This document shows, one piece after another, positions 1-9,254 of a stretch of 64,000 bases of DNA (the stretch's first letter is position 1; every line of letters starts with the position of its first letter). The position numbers and the translations under genes are program-made. Source of the stretch: Myxococcales bacterium (lineage in GTDB: Bacteria; Myxococcota_A; Polyangia; Palsa-1104); NCBI GenBank assembly GCA_003170275.1, contig PNAM01000010.1:1-64000 (forward strand), given 5' to 3'. Under the pieces are notes generated by a model that ran no database searches, was not told where the DNA came from, and saw nothing but the letters and a program-made list of their open reading frames with translations.

Positions 1-783
1 GCCGCCGCCGCCGCCGCCCGAGCCGCCCTGCAACGAGAGCGGGTCGGCGGTCAGATCGCCGACGGAAGGGCCGGCCGTGCCGCCGCTGGTCGCGCCGCTG
101 CCATTGCCGCCACGGCCACCGTTGTGACCGTAGCCGCCGCCGCCGCCGCCGGATGCCTTGTCGGCGGTGCCGCCGCCTCTTCCGCCCCGTCCGGGGCCGC
201 CGCCGTCCGCGCCGGTGGCGCCGCCCCGGCCGCCGCCCGGGCCGCCGACGCCGGCGATGCACAGGCCTACCGCGTTGATCGTGCCGACCACCGACACGTC
301 GCCCGCCGAGGCGAACGCGACGGCGCTGTCACCGGTGAAGCTCACCGTGACCCCGTCGGCGATGGTGAGCATGGCGAAGCCGAACACGCCCACGTTGGTC
401 GCGCCGTTGCCCTGCGTCGCCTGTCGGAAGGAGATGCCGGTCTGCACGCCGGCGCCGGCCGCGCGGGTGAGGCCGCCGGTGATGCTGCCGTCGTCGGTGT
501 TGAAGGTGGTGTCGCTGCTGAGGACGAGCGGTTGGAGGCCGGCCTGTCCGTAGTCGCCCGGTTGCACCGGACCCGCGGGCGCGAACGCCAGGCAATGCAT
601 GGGTACGCCGCCGCAGCCGAGAAGACAGCCGTCGCACGAGCCGCCCAAATCGTTCCCAGGGCCGTCGCTCACGCTGGCATCCGACCCGGTGCTGCCGTCG
701 GTGCTGGTCAGCGGCAAGCCGCGCACCGCGAAAGTGCACGACGTGGCGAGCGAGCAGACCAGCGCCAGGACCCGGGGACCCAC
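1..783 (-). CDS. Gly-rich lipoprotein, C-terminus cut by window edge
   Basis: The minus-strand frame stays open from about 783 to position 1, so the stop lies outside the window. A GTG at 781-783 begins a short hydrophobic segment followed by a plausible lipobox (LATSC), suggesting an outer-membrane or surface lipoprotein. A DG/SD-rich linker follows, then a CDGCLLGCGG cysteine cluster, then a stretch with strand-like alternation (GDVSVVGTIN, GLCIAGVGG). The rest of the visible protein is almost pure Gly with Arg/Ala/Thr, reminiscent in composition of PE-PGRS proteins and of Gly-rich surface proteins in myxobacteria. No enzymatic motif is visible and no function can be assigned. The start is inferred only from the signal sequence. 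Confidence 0.6.
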   Translation of the reverse strand, partial: MGPRVLALVCSLATSCTFAVRGLPLTSTDGSTGSDASVSDGPGNDLGGSCDGCLLGCGGVPMHCLAFAPAGPVQPGDYGQAGLQPLVLSSDTTFNTDDGSITGGLTRAAGAGVQTGISFRQATQGNGATNVGVFGFAMLTIADGVTVSFTGDSAVAFASAGDVSVVGTINAVGLCIAGVGGPGGGRGGATGADGGGPGRGGRGGGTADKASGGGGGGYGHNGGRGGNGSGATSGGTAGPSVGDLTADPLSLQGGSGGGGGG

Positions 784-814
784 GTTCCGATCATCCCACG
801 GAAACGCGGCCGCG

Positions 815-1219
815 TCAGCCGGTGGGCGCGGCCATGTCGACAATCGGCGCGACGATGCTCAGATCGGGCGTTTCCGCGGTCGTCGGAAGCTCGCACACGT
901 TCCCGGTGCCGCCGAGCGGGCGGCAGGTGTAGCCCTCCGAGGTGCGGCAGTCGCCGTCGACGCTGCAGCGACGCCGGCACTGCTTGGCGATGCAGTACGA
1001 ATCCATCGGACAATCGCCGTCGGTAGCGCAGGCGGCCTGGCAATAGCCGCCGGGATAGCCCGGCGCGCAGACGTAGGGCGTGGTGCCGCATTCGTCCGCA
1101 GAGGAGCAGTGCGAGCCAATCGGCAGGCGCTGCGTGCCGGGCGCGGTCTCGCAGCCGGCCAGCGGGAGGATCAACGCGCAGAGCAGGGTGAAGGTCCTCA
1201 TCTCCATCGCAACGACCAT
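815..1219 (-). CDS. Cys-rich lipoprotein
   Basis: A 134-residue product with a signal peptide ending in the lipobox LAGC. The mature part contains about a dozen cysteines in short loops (ADECGTTPYVC, DGDCPMDSYC, DGDCRTSEGYTC), a pattern of small disulfide-bonded extracellular modules common in myxobacterial lipoproteins. The internal ATG at 1199-1201 (MRTFTLL) gives a more canonical signal peptide than the first ATG; neither has a strong ribosome-binding site. It lies between the Gly-rich lipoprotein and the PBP1A gene, all on the minus strand. Function unknown; a surface-binding role is only a guess. Confidence 0.72.
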   Translation of the reverse strand: MVVAMEMRTFTLLCALILPLAGCETAPGTQRLPIGSHCSSADECGTTPYVCAPGYPGGYCQAACATDGDCPMDSYCIAKQCRRRCSVDGDCRTSEGYTCRPLGGTGNVCELPTTAETPDLSIVAPIVDMAAPTG

Positions 1220-1234
1220 ATCACCGGATGTTTT

Positions 1235-3880
<2,646 letters not shown>

Positions 3881-3935
3881 CGAACGAAAGATTTTACGTC
3901 CCTAACCAAGGAGCGGCAAGGCTCGGCAAGGCGCG

Positions 3936-4613
3936 CTAGTTGGCGGCCTTGGGCGTGGGCGTTCCTTGCACGAAATCATTCTTGTTGTTGTTGCTGTCGG
4001 TGCCGTTCGGCTGGCGCGCGATCGACTTTCCCGCCGCGGGCGCGACGGCGACGGCGGCCTCGACGAACGGATTGTTGGCCGAGCCCCAGCCGACCGAATC
4101 GATGAGCGTGCCGACGGAGTCACGCAGCCCGACGGCGCCGCCGGTCGCGAGGAGACCCGAGCCGGCGAACGGCTTGATGTTCGGCGTGGGGGCGCCCGAG
4201 TAGTTGGTGTTCGCCACCAGGTAGTAGCCGCCGGCTGGGATGTTGCCGGTGAGCGGCGCCACCGTCGAAGAGTCGCTCGCGCCCACGTTGGTGGCCGCGC
4301 GATAGGTGAGCTTGGCGCCGGTCAGATCCACCGCGGCCGCGCACGGGTTGTAGAGCTCGATCCACTCGTCGGAGAGGCTGGCCGAGCCGCCGGTCTGCAC
4401 CTCGTTGATCTTGACCATCCCGAGACAGCTCGCCATGTCGCCGAGCCCGCCCGTCAGATCGCCGGCGGACGCATCGAAGCCGGACAAGTCATTCGGCGTC
4501 GACGCGTCGACGTCGGGCGAGAGCTCGCCTTGCGGCTGCAGCAGGTCCTCGATGGGGAGGCTACGTTGAACCTGCGCACAACCTGCGAGCAGGAAAAAAG
4601 GGAGCAAACGCAT
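3936..4613 (-). CDS. Lamin-tail-domain (LTD) lipoprotein
   Basis: 225 residues beginning with a very short lipoprotein signal (MRLLPFFLLAGC). After an acidic, Ser/Asp-rich linker typical of this genome's lipoproteins comes an LTD fold. Its hallmarks are visible: KINEVQTGG, DEWIELYNPC, a predicted strand with LTGAKLTY, GGYYLVAN, and VGWGSANNPFVEA near the end. Bacterial LTD domains are immunoglobulin-like modules found on exported proteins, often beside nucleases or adhesins; here the domain stands alone. The role is unknown, probably surface attachment. It ends 55 bp before the PBP1A start in the same orientation. Confidence 0.8.
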   Translation of the reverse strand: MRLLPFFLLAGCAQVQRSLPIEDLLQPQGELSPDVDASTPNDLSGFDASAGDLTGGLGDMASCLGMVKINEVQTGGSASLSDEWIELYNPCAAAVDLTGAKLTYRAATNVGASDSSTVAPLTGNIPAGGYYLVANTNYSGAPTPNIKPFAGSGLLATGGAVGLRDSVGTLIDSVGWGSANNPFVEAAVAVAPAAGKSIARQPNGTDSNNNKNDFVQGTPTPKAAN

Positions 4614-4632
4614 CTATTCCCTGGAGCTTACC

Positions 4633-5328
4633 CTATTCGGGGATCGCCGGATCTCCTGACGGAGGCTCGGAAGGCTCCATCATTTCAACGGGTTCGTCGC
4701 TGGTCGCTTCGAGCGCGTCAGGCGCGGTGTCGCCGATCGCCGAAAGCGGGCGGACGTCGCCCTTGGGCGCGGGCGTGTCGCCGCTGTCGATCCAGTAGGT
4801 GTCGCGCGCGCGATCGAGGTCGAGGTGTACGTGCACGCCGTTCGGGTAGTAGCCGACGCCCGCCGGATGGAAGGTCGCGCGCAACCAGCCGATCAGCGCC
4901 TCGTTCTTGACGCCGGCGACGTGGAAGTCGATCGCGCTCGCGGTCAAGTGCCGGCTGTGCTCGCGGGTGCAGTACTTCTTGGGACGGAAGCCGGAGAAAA
5001 TCTCCAGCCGGTGCCCGGGAAAATGGCGCGCCACCTGGTACAGCGCGCGGCCCAGGCGGTTGTCGACCCTGTGCTGCTTGCCGGTGTGCCAGCAGCGCAG
5101 AAAGTGGGTGAGCTCGCGATCCGCGTTCTTGCGCGGGTGGCCCGCGTCGTCGAACGGGCGGTAGCGCATGCTCTCGTTCAGGTTGACCGCGTACAGCTCG
5201 GCCGGCGGATAGCTCGCCTTGTGCCGCGCAGCCGCCGGCGCGCCCGCGCGATGCTTGGCAGGCGCGAGCACGCGACCGTGAGAAGCGAGGAGGACCGCGA
5301 GCCAGAGTGGGAAGATCAGCGCTTGCAT
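4633..5328 (-). CDS. DUF882 / M15-like peptidoglycan peptidase
   Basis: The minus frame stays open further upstream, but that part is antisense to the metallo-hydrolase gene; the ATG at 5326-5328 starts a clear signal peptide (MQALIFPLWLAVLLASHG), giving 231 residues. The body matches the DUF882 (YcbK-like, M15 superfamily) family: NLNESMRYRPFD, a FSGFRP motif, SRHLTASAIDFHVAG (zinc-ligand HxxxxxxxD context) and GVGYYPNGVHVHLD (ligand H with the terminal HxH). Family members are periplasmic zinc D,D-peptidases trimming peptidoglycan. The acidic Pro/Glu-rich C-terminal tail is extra. The position next to PBP1A fits a cell-wall role. Confidence 0.82.
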   Translation of the reverse strand: MQALIFPLWLAVLLASHGRVLAPAKHRAGAPAAARHKASYPPAELYAVNLNESMRYRPFDDAGHPRKNADRELTHFLRCWHTGKQHRVDNRLGRALYQVARHFPGHRLEIFSGFRPKKYCTREHSRHLTASAIDFHVAGVKNEALIGWLRATFHPAGVGYYPNGVHVHLDLDRARDTYWIDSGDTPAPKGDVRPLSAIGDTAPDALEATSDEPVEMMEPSEPPSGDPAIPE

Positions 5329-5385
5329 GCGATCCAGCTTCTCCGGCTCGCGAGATGGCGCAACTTTTCGTGTTAGATTTCGCCC

Positions 5386-6042
5386 GTGCTCTTGCTCGAG
5401 ACGTTTCCCGTCGGCGACTTTCAGTGCAACTGCTCGGTGCTCGCCTGCCCCGATACCAAGGAGGCGATGGTCGTCGATCCGGGCGGCAAGCACGCGCACA
5501 TCCTCGAGCTGATCGCGCACTACGATCTGACGGTGAAGTGGATCGTGCACACCCACGCGCACCTCGATCACATCTACGAGACGCGCGACGTGAAGGAGAA
5601 GGCGGGCGGCACCATCGCGCTGCACAAAGAGGATCTGTTCCTCTACGACGGGTTCCTCATGCAGGCCGCCATGTTCGGCTGGAAGCCGCGCCAGGTGCTG
5701 CCGATCGAGCACTGGCTCACCGACGGGGAATCGCTCGCGTTCGGCAAGCGCGCGGCCACCGTGATCTTCACGCCGGGCCACACCCCGGGGAGCTGCTGCT
5801 TCTCGCTCGAGGGACCGAACGGGCCGCTGCTGTTGTCGGGCGACACGCTGTTTCAGCGATCGGTCGGGCGCACCGATCTGCCGGGCGGCGACTACCCGAC
5901 CCTGGAGAGATCGATCCAGCGCAAGCTGTACACGCTCGATCCACAGACCAAGGTGATCCCGGGCCACGGCCCGCCCACCACCATCGGCGACGAGCGGCGC
6001 TCCAACCCGTTCGTGACCGCCGCCAGCCAGGAGCGCTCGTGA
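5386..6042 (+). CDS. MBL-fold metallo-hydrolase (glyoxalase II-like, YcbL type)
   Basis: 218 residues starting at a GTG. The beta-lactamase-fold signature HTHAHLDH (H57, H59, D61, H62) binds the first metals. GHTPGS supplies the next histidine, GDTLF the bridging Asp and PGHGP the last histidine. Size and motif spacing match small glyoxalase II-like or YcbL hydrolases, which cleave thioesters such as S-lactoylglutathione; the true substrate cannot be read from sequence. The stop overlaps the GTG of the next gene by 4 bases, so it is probably translationally coupled to the PLP desulfhydrase, which hints at thiol or sulfur metabolism. Confidence 0.87.
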   Translation: MLLLETFPVGDFQCNCSVLACPDTKEAMVVDPGGKHAHILELIAHYDLTVKWIVHTHAHLDHIYETRDVKEKAGGTIALHKEDLFLYDGFLMQAAMFGWKPRQVLPIEHWLTDGESLAFGKRAATVIFTPGHTPGSCCFSLEGPNGPLLLSGDTLFQRSVGRTDLPGGDYPTLERSIQRKLYTLDPQTKVIPGHGPPTTIGDERRSNPFVTAASQERS

Positions 6043-7028
6043 TCGAGTACCCGGAACGCATCACCCGCGCGCGCCTGCCGACGCCGGTCGAGCCGATGAC
6101 GCGGCTCTCGCAACAGCTCGGCGTTCAGCTGCTGGTCAAGCGCGACGATCTGACCGGCTCGGCGCTGAGCGGCAACAAGATCCGCAAGCTCGAGTTCCTG
6201 TTCGCCGAGGCGCGCGCGCAGGGCTGCGACACGGTGGTGACCTGCGGCGGGGAGCAGTCGAACCATTGCCGCGCGACCGCGGTGGCGGCGACCCAGCTGG
6301 GCTTTCAATCGTATCTGCTGCTGCGCACCGACGACCCGGCGCGCCCACCGGCGACCGACGCCAACATCCTGCTCGACAAGCTGGTCGGCGCGGAAGTCCG
6401 CTGGGTGAGCCGCGACGAGTACAAGCGGCGCGCCGAGATCTTTCCGCAGGTCGCCGAGCTGTTGCGCGCGCGCGGGCGCAAGCCGTACCTGATTCCCGAG
6501 GGCGGCTCGAACGCGCTCGGCGCGTGGGGCTACGTCAAGTGCGTCGACGAGCTCGCCCACGATCTCGGACGCGAGCCGGCGACGCTGGTGTACGCGGCGG
6601 GCTCGGGCGGCACCGGCGCGGGGCTGATCCTGGGCATCAAGTTGCTCGGGCTGCCGTGGCGCGCGGTGGGCGTGAACGTGTGCGACGACGAGGCCTACTT
6701 CGTCGCCGAGATCGGCAAGATCGTCGAGGACGCGATCGCGCGCTGGAAGCTCGAAGTGACCTTCGATCGCAAGGAGATCGAGCTGCGCGACGGCTACGTC
6801 GGCATTGGCTACGCGAAATCGCGACCCGAGGAGCTGGCCACGCTGCGCGACGTGGCGCGCGCCGAAGGGATCATCCTCGACCCGGTCTACACCGGAAAAG
6901 CGTTCCACGGCCTGAAGCAGGAGCTCGCCCGCGACCGCGAGACGTTCGGCAAGCGCATCGTCTTTCTGCACACCGGCGGCATCTACGGCCTGTTTCCCAA
7001 GGCCGCCGAGATCGCTCCGCTCTTGTGA
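6039..7028 (+). CDS. D-cysteine desulfhydrase / ACC deaminase family PLP enzyme
   Basis: 329 residues from the GTG that overlaps the previous stop (GTGA). Fold-type II PLP enzyme: RDDLTGSALSGNKIRKLEF contains the PLP Schiff-base lysine (K47 in SGNK). CGGEQSNHCRA is the substrate-loop motif, GSGGTGAG the phosphate-binding loop and PVYTGKAFHGL a conserved C-terminal motif. Members of this family open the cyclopropane ring of ACC or convert D-cysteine to pyruvate, H2S and ammonia; bacterial proteins outside rhizosphere species are mostly D-cysteine desulfhydrases, so that is preferred here. Coupled on both sides, to the metallo-hydrolase and to the EamA permease. Confidence 0.87.
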   Translation: MIEYPERITRARLPTPVEPMTRLSQQLGVQLLVKRDDLTGSALSGNKIRKLEFLFAEARAQGCDTVVTCGGEQSNHCRATAVAATQLGFQSYLLLRTDDPARPPATDANILLDKLVGAEVRWVSRDEYKRRAEIFPQVAELLRARGRKPYLIPEGGSNALGAWGYVKCVDELAHDLGREPATLVYAAGSGGTGAGLILGIKLLGLPWRAVGVNVCDDEAYFVAEIGKIVEDAIARWKLEVTFDRKEIELRDGYVGIGYAKSRPEELATLRDVARAEGIILDPVYTGKAFHGLKQELARDRETFGKRIVFLHTGGIYGLFPKAAEIAPLL

Positions 7029-7924
7029 TCGCGCTCGCCCTGTGGGGGCCGCTGGCCGCGTTCGGCAGCTCGTGCACCTGGGCGTTCGCGTCGGCGCGGT
7101 ATGCGCAAGCGTCGCGCGACGTAGGCTCGGCGCGCGTGAACCTGGCGCGCGCGATCGTGGTGGTGCCGATCTACCTCACCTTCACGGCGTTCCGCCTGGG
7201 CGCGCACTTCACCGACGGCGTGACCGTGCGCGGCTCGGGGTGGCTGCTCGGCTCGGTGCTGTGCTCGTACGCGATCGCCGACAACCTGTTCTTCACCGCC
7301 GCGCGGCGCATCGGCATCTCGACCGCGCTGTCGATCGCGTCGACCTATCCGCTGTGGGCGGCGCTGGTGGGCGCGTTCTATGGCGAGCGCTTCGGCCCGC
7401 TGCGCGCGGCCGCCACGCTCTTGTGCGTGTTCGGCGTGGTCGCGCTGGTGCGCCTCGCGCCCGATCGCAAGATCGACGCGGCAGGCACCGGCCACAAAGA
7501 CACCTGGGGCATCGTGCTGGCGTTCATCACGTCGATCTTGTGGGCGGGCAACAGCGTCTCGATCAAGCACGGCGCGGTCGGCCTCGACGTGTTCCAGGCC
7601 AACGCGATCCGCTACCTGATGGCGCTGGTGCTGCTCGGCGCGCAGGTCCTCCTCAGCCGCACCCCGCCGCCGCAGCCGCGTCCGGTGCGCGGCTGGGCGA
7701 GCCTGTTGCCCGCGATCATCGCCGACGCCTTCTTCGGCTCGGTGTTCTACGTCTACGGCCTGTCGCACACCGATCTCTCCGTCGGCGCGCCGCTCTCGTC
7801 GCAGGCCCCGCTGCTCTCGGTCCCGATCGCGATCCTCATGGGCGAAGAGCGCTGGAGCCCGGCGCGCTTCTTGGCCGTCACGGTGACCGTCACCGGCGTG
7901 GTGGTGTTGATCGTCGGCGGGTAG
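7025..7924 (+). CDS. EamA/DMT-family permease
   Basis: 299 residues, almost entirely hydrophobic, with about ten predicted membrane helices in two homologous halves, as expected for EamA (drug/metabolite transporter) proteins. The GTG start overlaps the previous TGA by 3 bases. Typical features include the end-of-half loops GERFGPLRAAA and GEERWSPARFLAV, each followed by a Gly-rich last helix. Carriers of this family export amino acids or other small metabolites; coupling to a PLP amino-acid enzyme suggests an amino acid or a breakdown product, but this is inference. Confidence 0.85.
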   Translation: MIALALWGPLAAFGSSCTWAFASARYAQASRDVGSARVNLARAIVVVPIYLTFTAFRLGAHFTDGVTVRGSGWLLGSVLCSYAIADNLFFTAARRIGISTALSIASTYPLWAALVGAFYGERFGPLRAAATLLCVFGVVALVRLAPDRKIDAAGTGHKDTWGIVLAFITSILWAGNSVSIKHGAVGLDVFQANAIRYLMALVLLGAQVLLSRTPPPQPRPVRGWASLLPAIIADAFFGSVFYVYGLSHTDLSVGAPLSSQAPLLSVPIAILMGEERWSPARFLAVTVTVTGVVVLIVGG

Positions 7925-7945
7925 GGATTTTGCTAACATGGGGGA

Positions 7946-8368
7946 ATGGGCCTGTTGACCACCATCGCCGCCGCGCCGCCGCAGCTCTCCAGCGTCACTG
8001 AGCACCAGCCGCTGCTCCGCACGGTGCGGGTGATGAGCTTCATCGACGGCAAGATGGAGCACAGCGAGCAGGTGGTGATCGAGGCGCTGATCAAGACCAT
8101 CCCGCAGCTGCGCGATCTGCCGATGCACCTGACGTCAGCCGAGCGCGTCTCGCGCGAGCAGCTGCTCGAAGAGCTGCGCGCGATCTCGAGCGAGCGGCTG
8201 CGCAAGCAGTGCTTCATCGTCGCGGTCGAGGTCGCGCTCGCCTCGGGTCACGTCAACGAGCACGAAGATCGCTTCGCCGAGCAGCTGCGCAACGCGCTCC
8301 GTCTCGACGAGGCCTACGCGCGCCAGGTGATCGAGATCATCGCCGCGAAATACGGCCGCGGCCGCTAG
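7946..8368 (+). CDS. TerB-like helical protein
   Basis: 140 residues, predicted all-helical. The pattern RVMSFIDGKMEHSEQVVIEALIK followed by a second acidic helix pair (GHVNEHEDRFAEQLRNAL) is the TerB/DUF533 pattern: two metal-binding helix-turn elements rich in D/E (about residues 31-40 and 100-110). TerB proteins are cytoplasmic or membrane-associated, and several bind calcium-like ions; their stress role is poorly understood. The gene begins 21 bases after the permease and may be the last member of the same operon. It converges with lolA, with only 6 bases between stops. Confidence 0.7.
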   Translation: MGLLTTIAAAPPQLSSVTEHQPLLRTVRVMSFIDGKMEHSEQVVIEALIKTIPQLRDLPMHLTSAERVSREQLLEELRAISSERLRKQCFIVAVEVALASGHVNEHEDRFAEQLRNALRLDEAYARQVIEIIAAKYGRGR

Positions 8369-8374
8369 CCCAGC

Positions 8375-9040
8375 TCAAGGAGTCGACGGTGGCGCTGGCG
8401 GGCGCGGGGGCGAGAGGATCTTGGTGCCGGCCGGCGGGCTCCAGTGGAACTTGCCGTCGGCGACGCCCTTGTTCTGCTGCACGTCGAAGAACGTGAGCTT
8501 GTTGGTGCCGCCCTGCTGGTCGTAGATGACCGTCCCTTTGACGATGCCGGTCTTGGGATCGGCGATGAACAACAGATAGCGATACGAGCTGGTGCCGGTC
8601 TTGGGCACCATCTTGAGCACGATGTCCGTCGGCTCGCCGATGCCTGGCGGCGTGACGATGGTGGCGTCGAACTCGTCGGAGAGCTTGCCCTCGCCGACCA
8701 GGAACGAGACCTGCGTGGGCAGCGTGGAGTTGCGCATGTCCTGCTTGAACGCCTGCCCGTCCTCCTCCTCGTAGACCCACAACGTGGTGCCGTCGGAGAC
8801 CATCAGCTTCTTCTCGGGCTTGGCGTAGTCCCAGCGCATCTTGCCGGGCTTCTTCAGCCACACGTCGCCCGACGCTTTCTTGGGCAGGCCGCCGATCGCG
8901 GACTCGAGCACCTGCTCGAACCGCGCGTGCAGATCTTTCGTCGAGTCGTAGTACTTCTGGATTCGCGTGATGACGTCCTTGGCCGGCTCGGCGTGGACGG
9001 GCGCCGCGAGGAGCATCAGGACCGGGAGCAACGAGCGCAT
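8375..9040 (-). CDS. lolA: Outer-membrane lipoprotein carrier protein LolA
   Basis: Periplasmic chaperone that carries lipoproteins from the LolCDE exporter to the outer membrane. 221 residues with a signal peptide cut after PVHA. LolA fold markers: an N-terminal helix (VITRIQKYYDSTKDLHARFEQ), the strand-turn KKASGDVWLKKPGKMRWDY, and later strands ending VVSDGTTLWVY and FDVQQNKGVADGKFHW. The last 20 residues form a proline-rich tail. Fits the lipoprotein-rich coding content of the window. Same strand as ftsK, but separated from it by the mini-gamma gene. Confidence 0.9.
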   Translation of the reverse strand: MRSLLPVLMLLAAPVHAEPAKDVITRIQKYYDSTKDLHARFEQVLESAIGGLPKKASGDVWLKKPGKMRWDYAKPEKKLMVSDGTTLWVYEEEDGQAFKQDMRNSTLPTQVSFLVGEGKLSDEFDATIVTPPGIGEPTDIVLKMVPKTGTSSYRYLLFIADPKTGIVKGTVIYDQQGGTNKLTFFDVQQNKGVADGKFHWSPPAGTKILSPPRPPAPPSTP

Positions 9041-9071
9041 GCTGGAAGTATAGACGGAAGCGCGCGCGAAG

Positions 9072-9245
9072 TTATTTCCGCTCGACCACGCCCTCGCGCC
9101 GCATGCGCTTGACCAGCTGCTGCGCGCGTTGGAACCCGATCATCAACCGTCGCTGCAGGAACGACACCGACGATTCGCCCAGCTTGCGCGCCACGTGCAC
9201 CGCCAGTGGATACAGCTCGTCGCGCTTGGAAGGCTCCGGTTGCAT
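9072..9245 (-). CDS. Stand-alone FtsK gamma-domain (winged-helix) protein
   Basis: A 57-residue frame begins 9 bases after the ftsK stop, preceded by a good ribosome-binding site (AAGGGGAAACC-ATG). Almost the whole protein is a copy of the FtsK gamma domain: ESSVSFLQRRLMIGFQRAQQLVKRM aligns with residues in the FtsK C-terminus (ASVSFIQRRLQIGFNRASRLVERM), and REGVVE aligns with KEGIVG. In FtsK this winged-helix reads KOPS orientation sequences and contacts XerD. The Asn of the recognition helix (GFNRA) is Gln here, so DNA preference may differ. It lacks the motor and could act as a KOPS-binding competitor, an accessory reader, or a drifting duplicate. Confidence 0.75.
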   Translation of the reverse strand: MQPEPSKRDELYPLAVHVARKLGESSVSFLQRRLMIGFQRAQQLVKRMRREGVVERK

Positions 9246-9254
9246 GGTTTCCCC

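Noticed and set aside
4633..5967. N-terminal extension of the DUF882 peptidase to position 5967
   Set aside because: The extra part lies antisense to the metallo-hydrolase gene and lacks any domain; a signal peptide begins at 5328.
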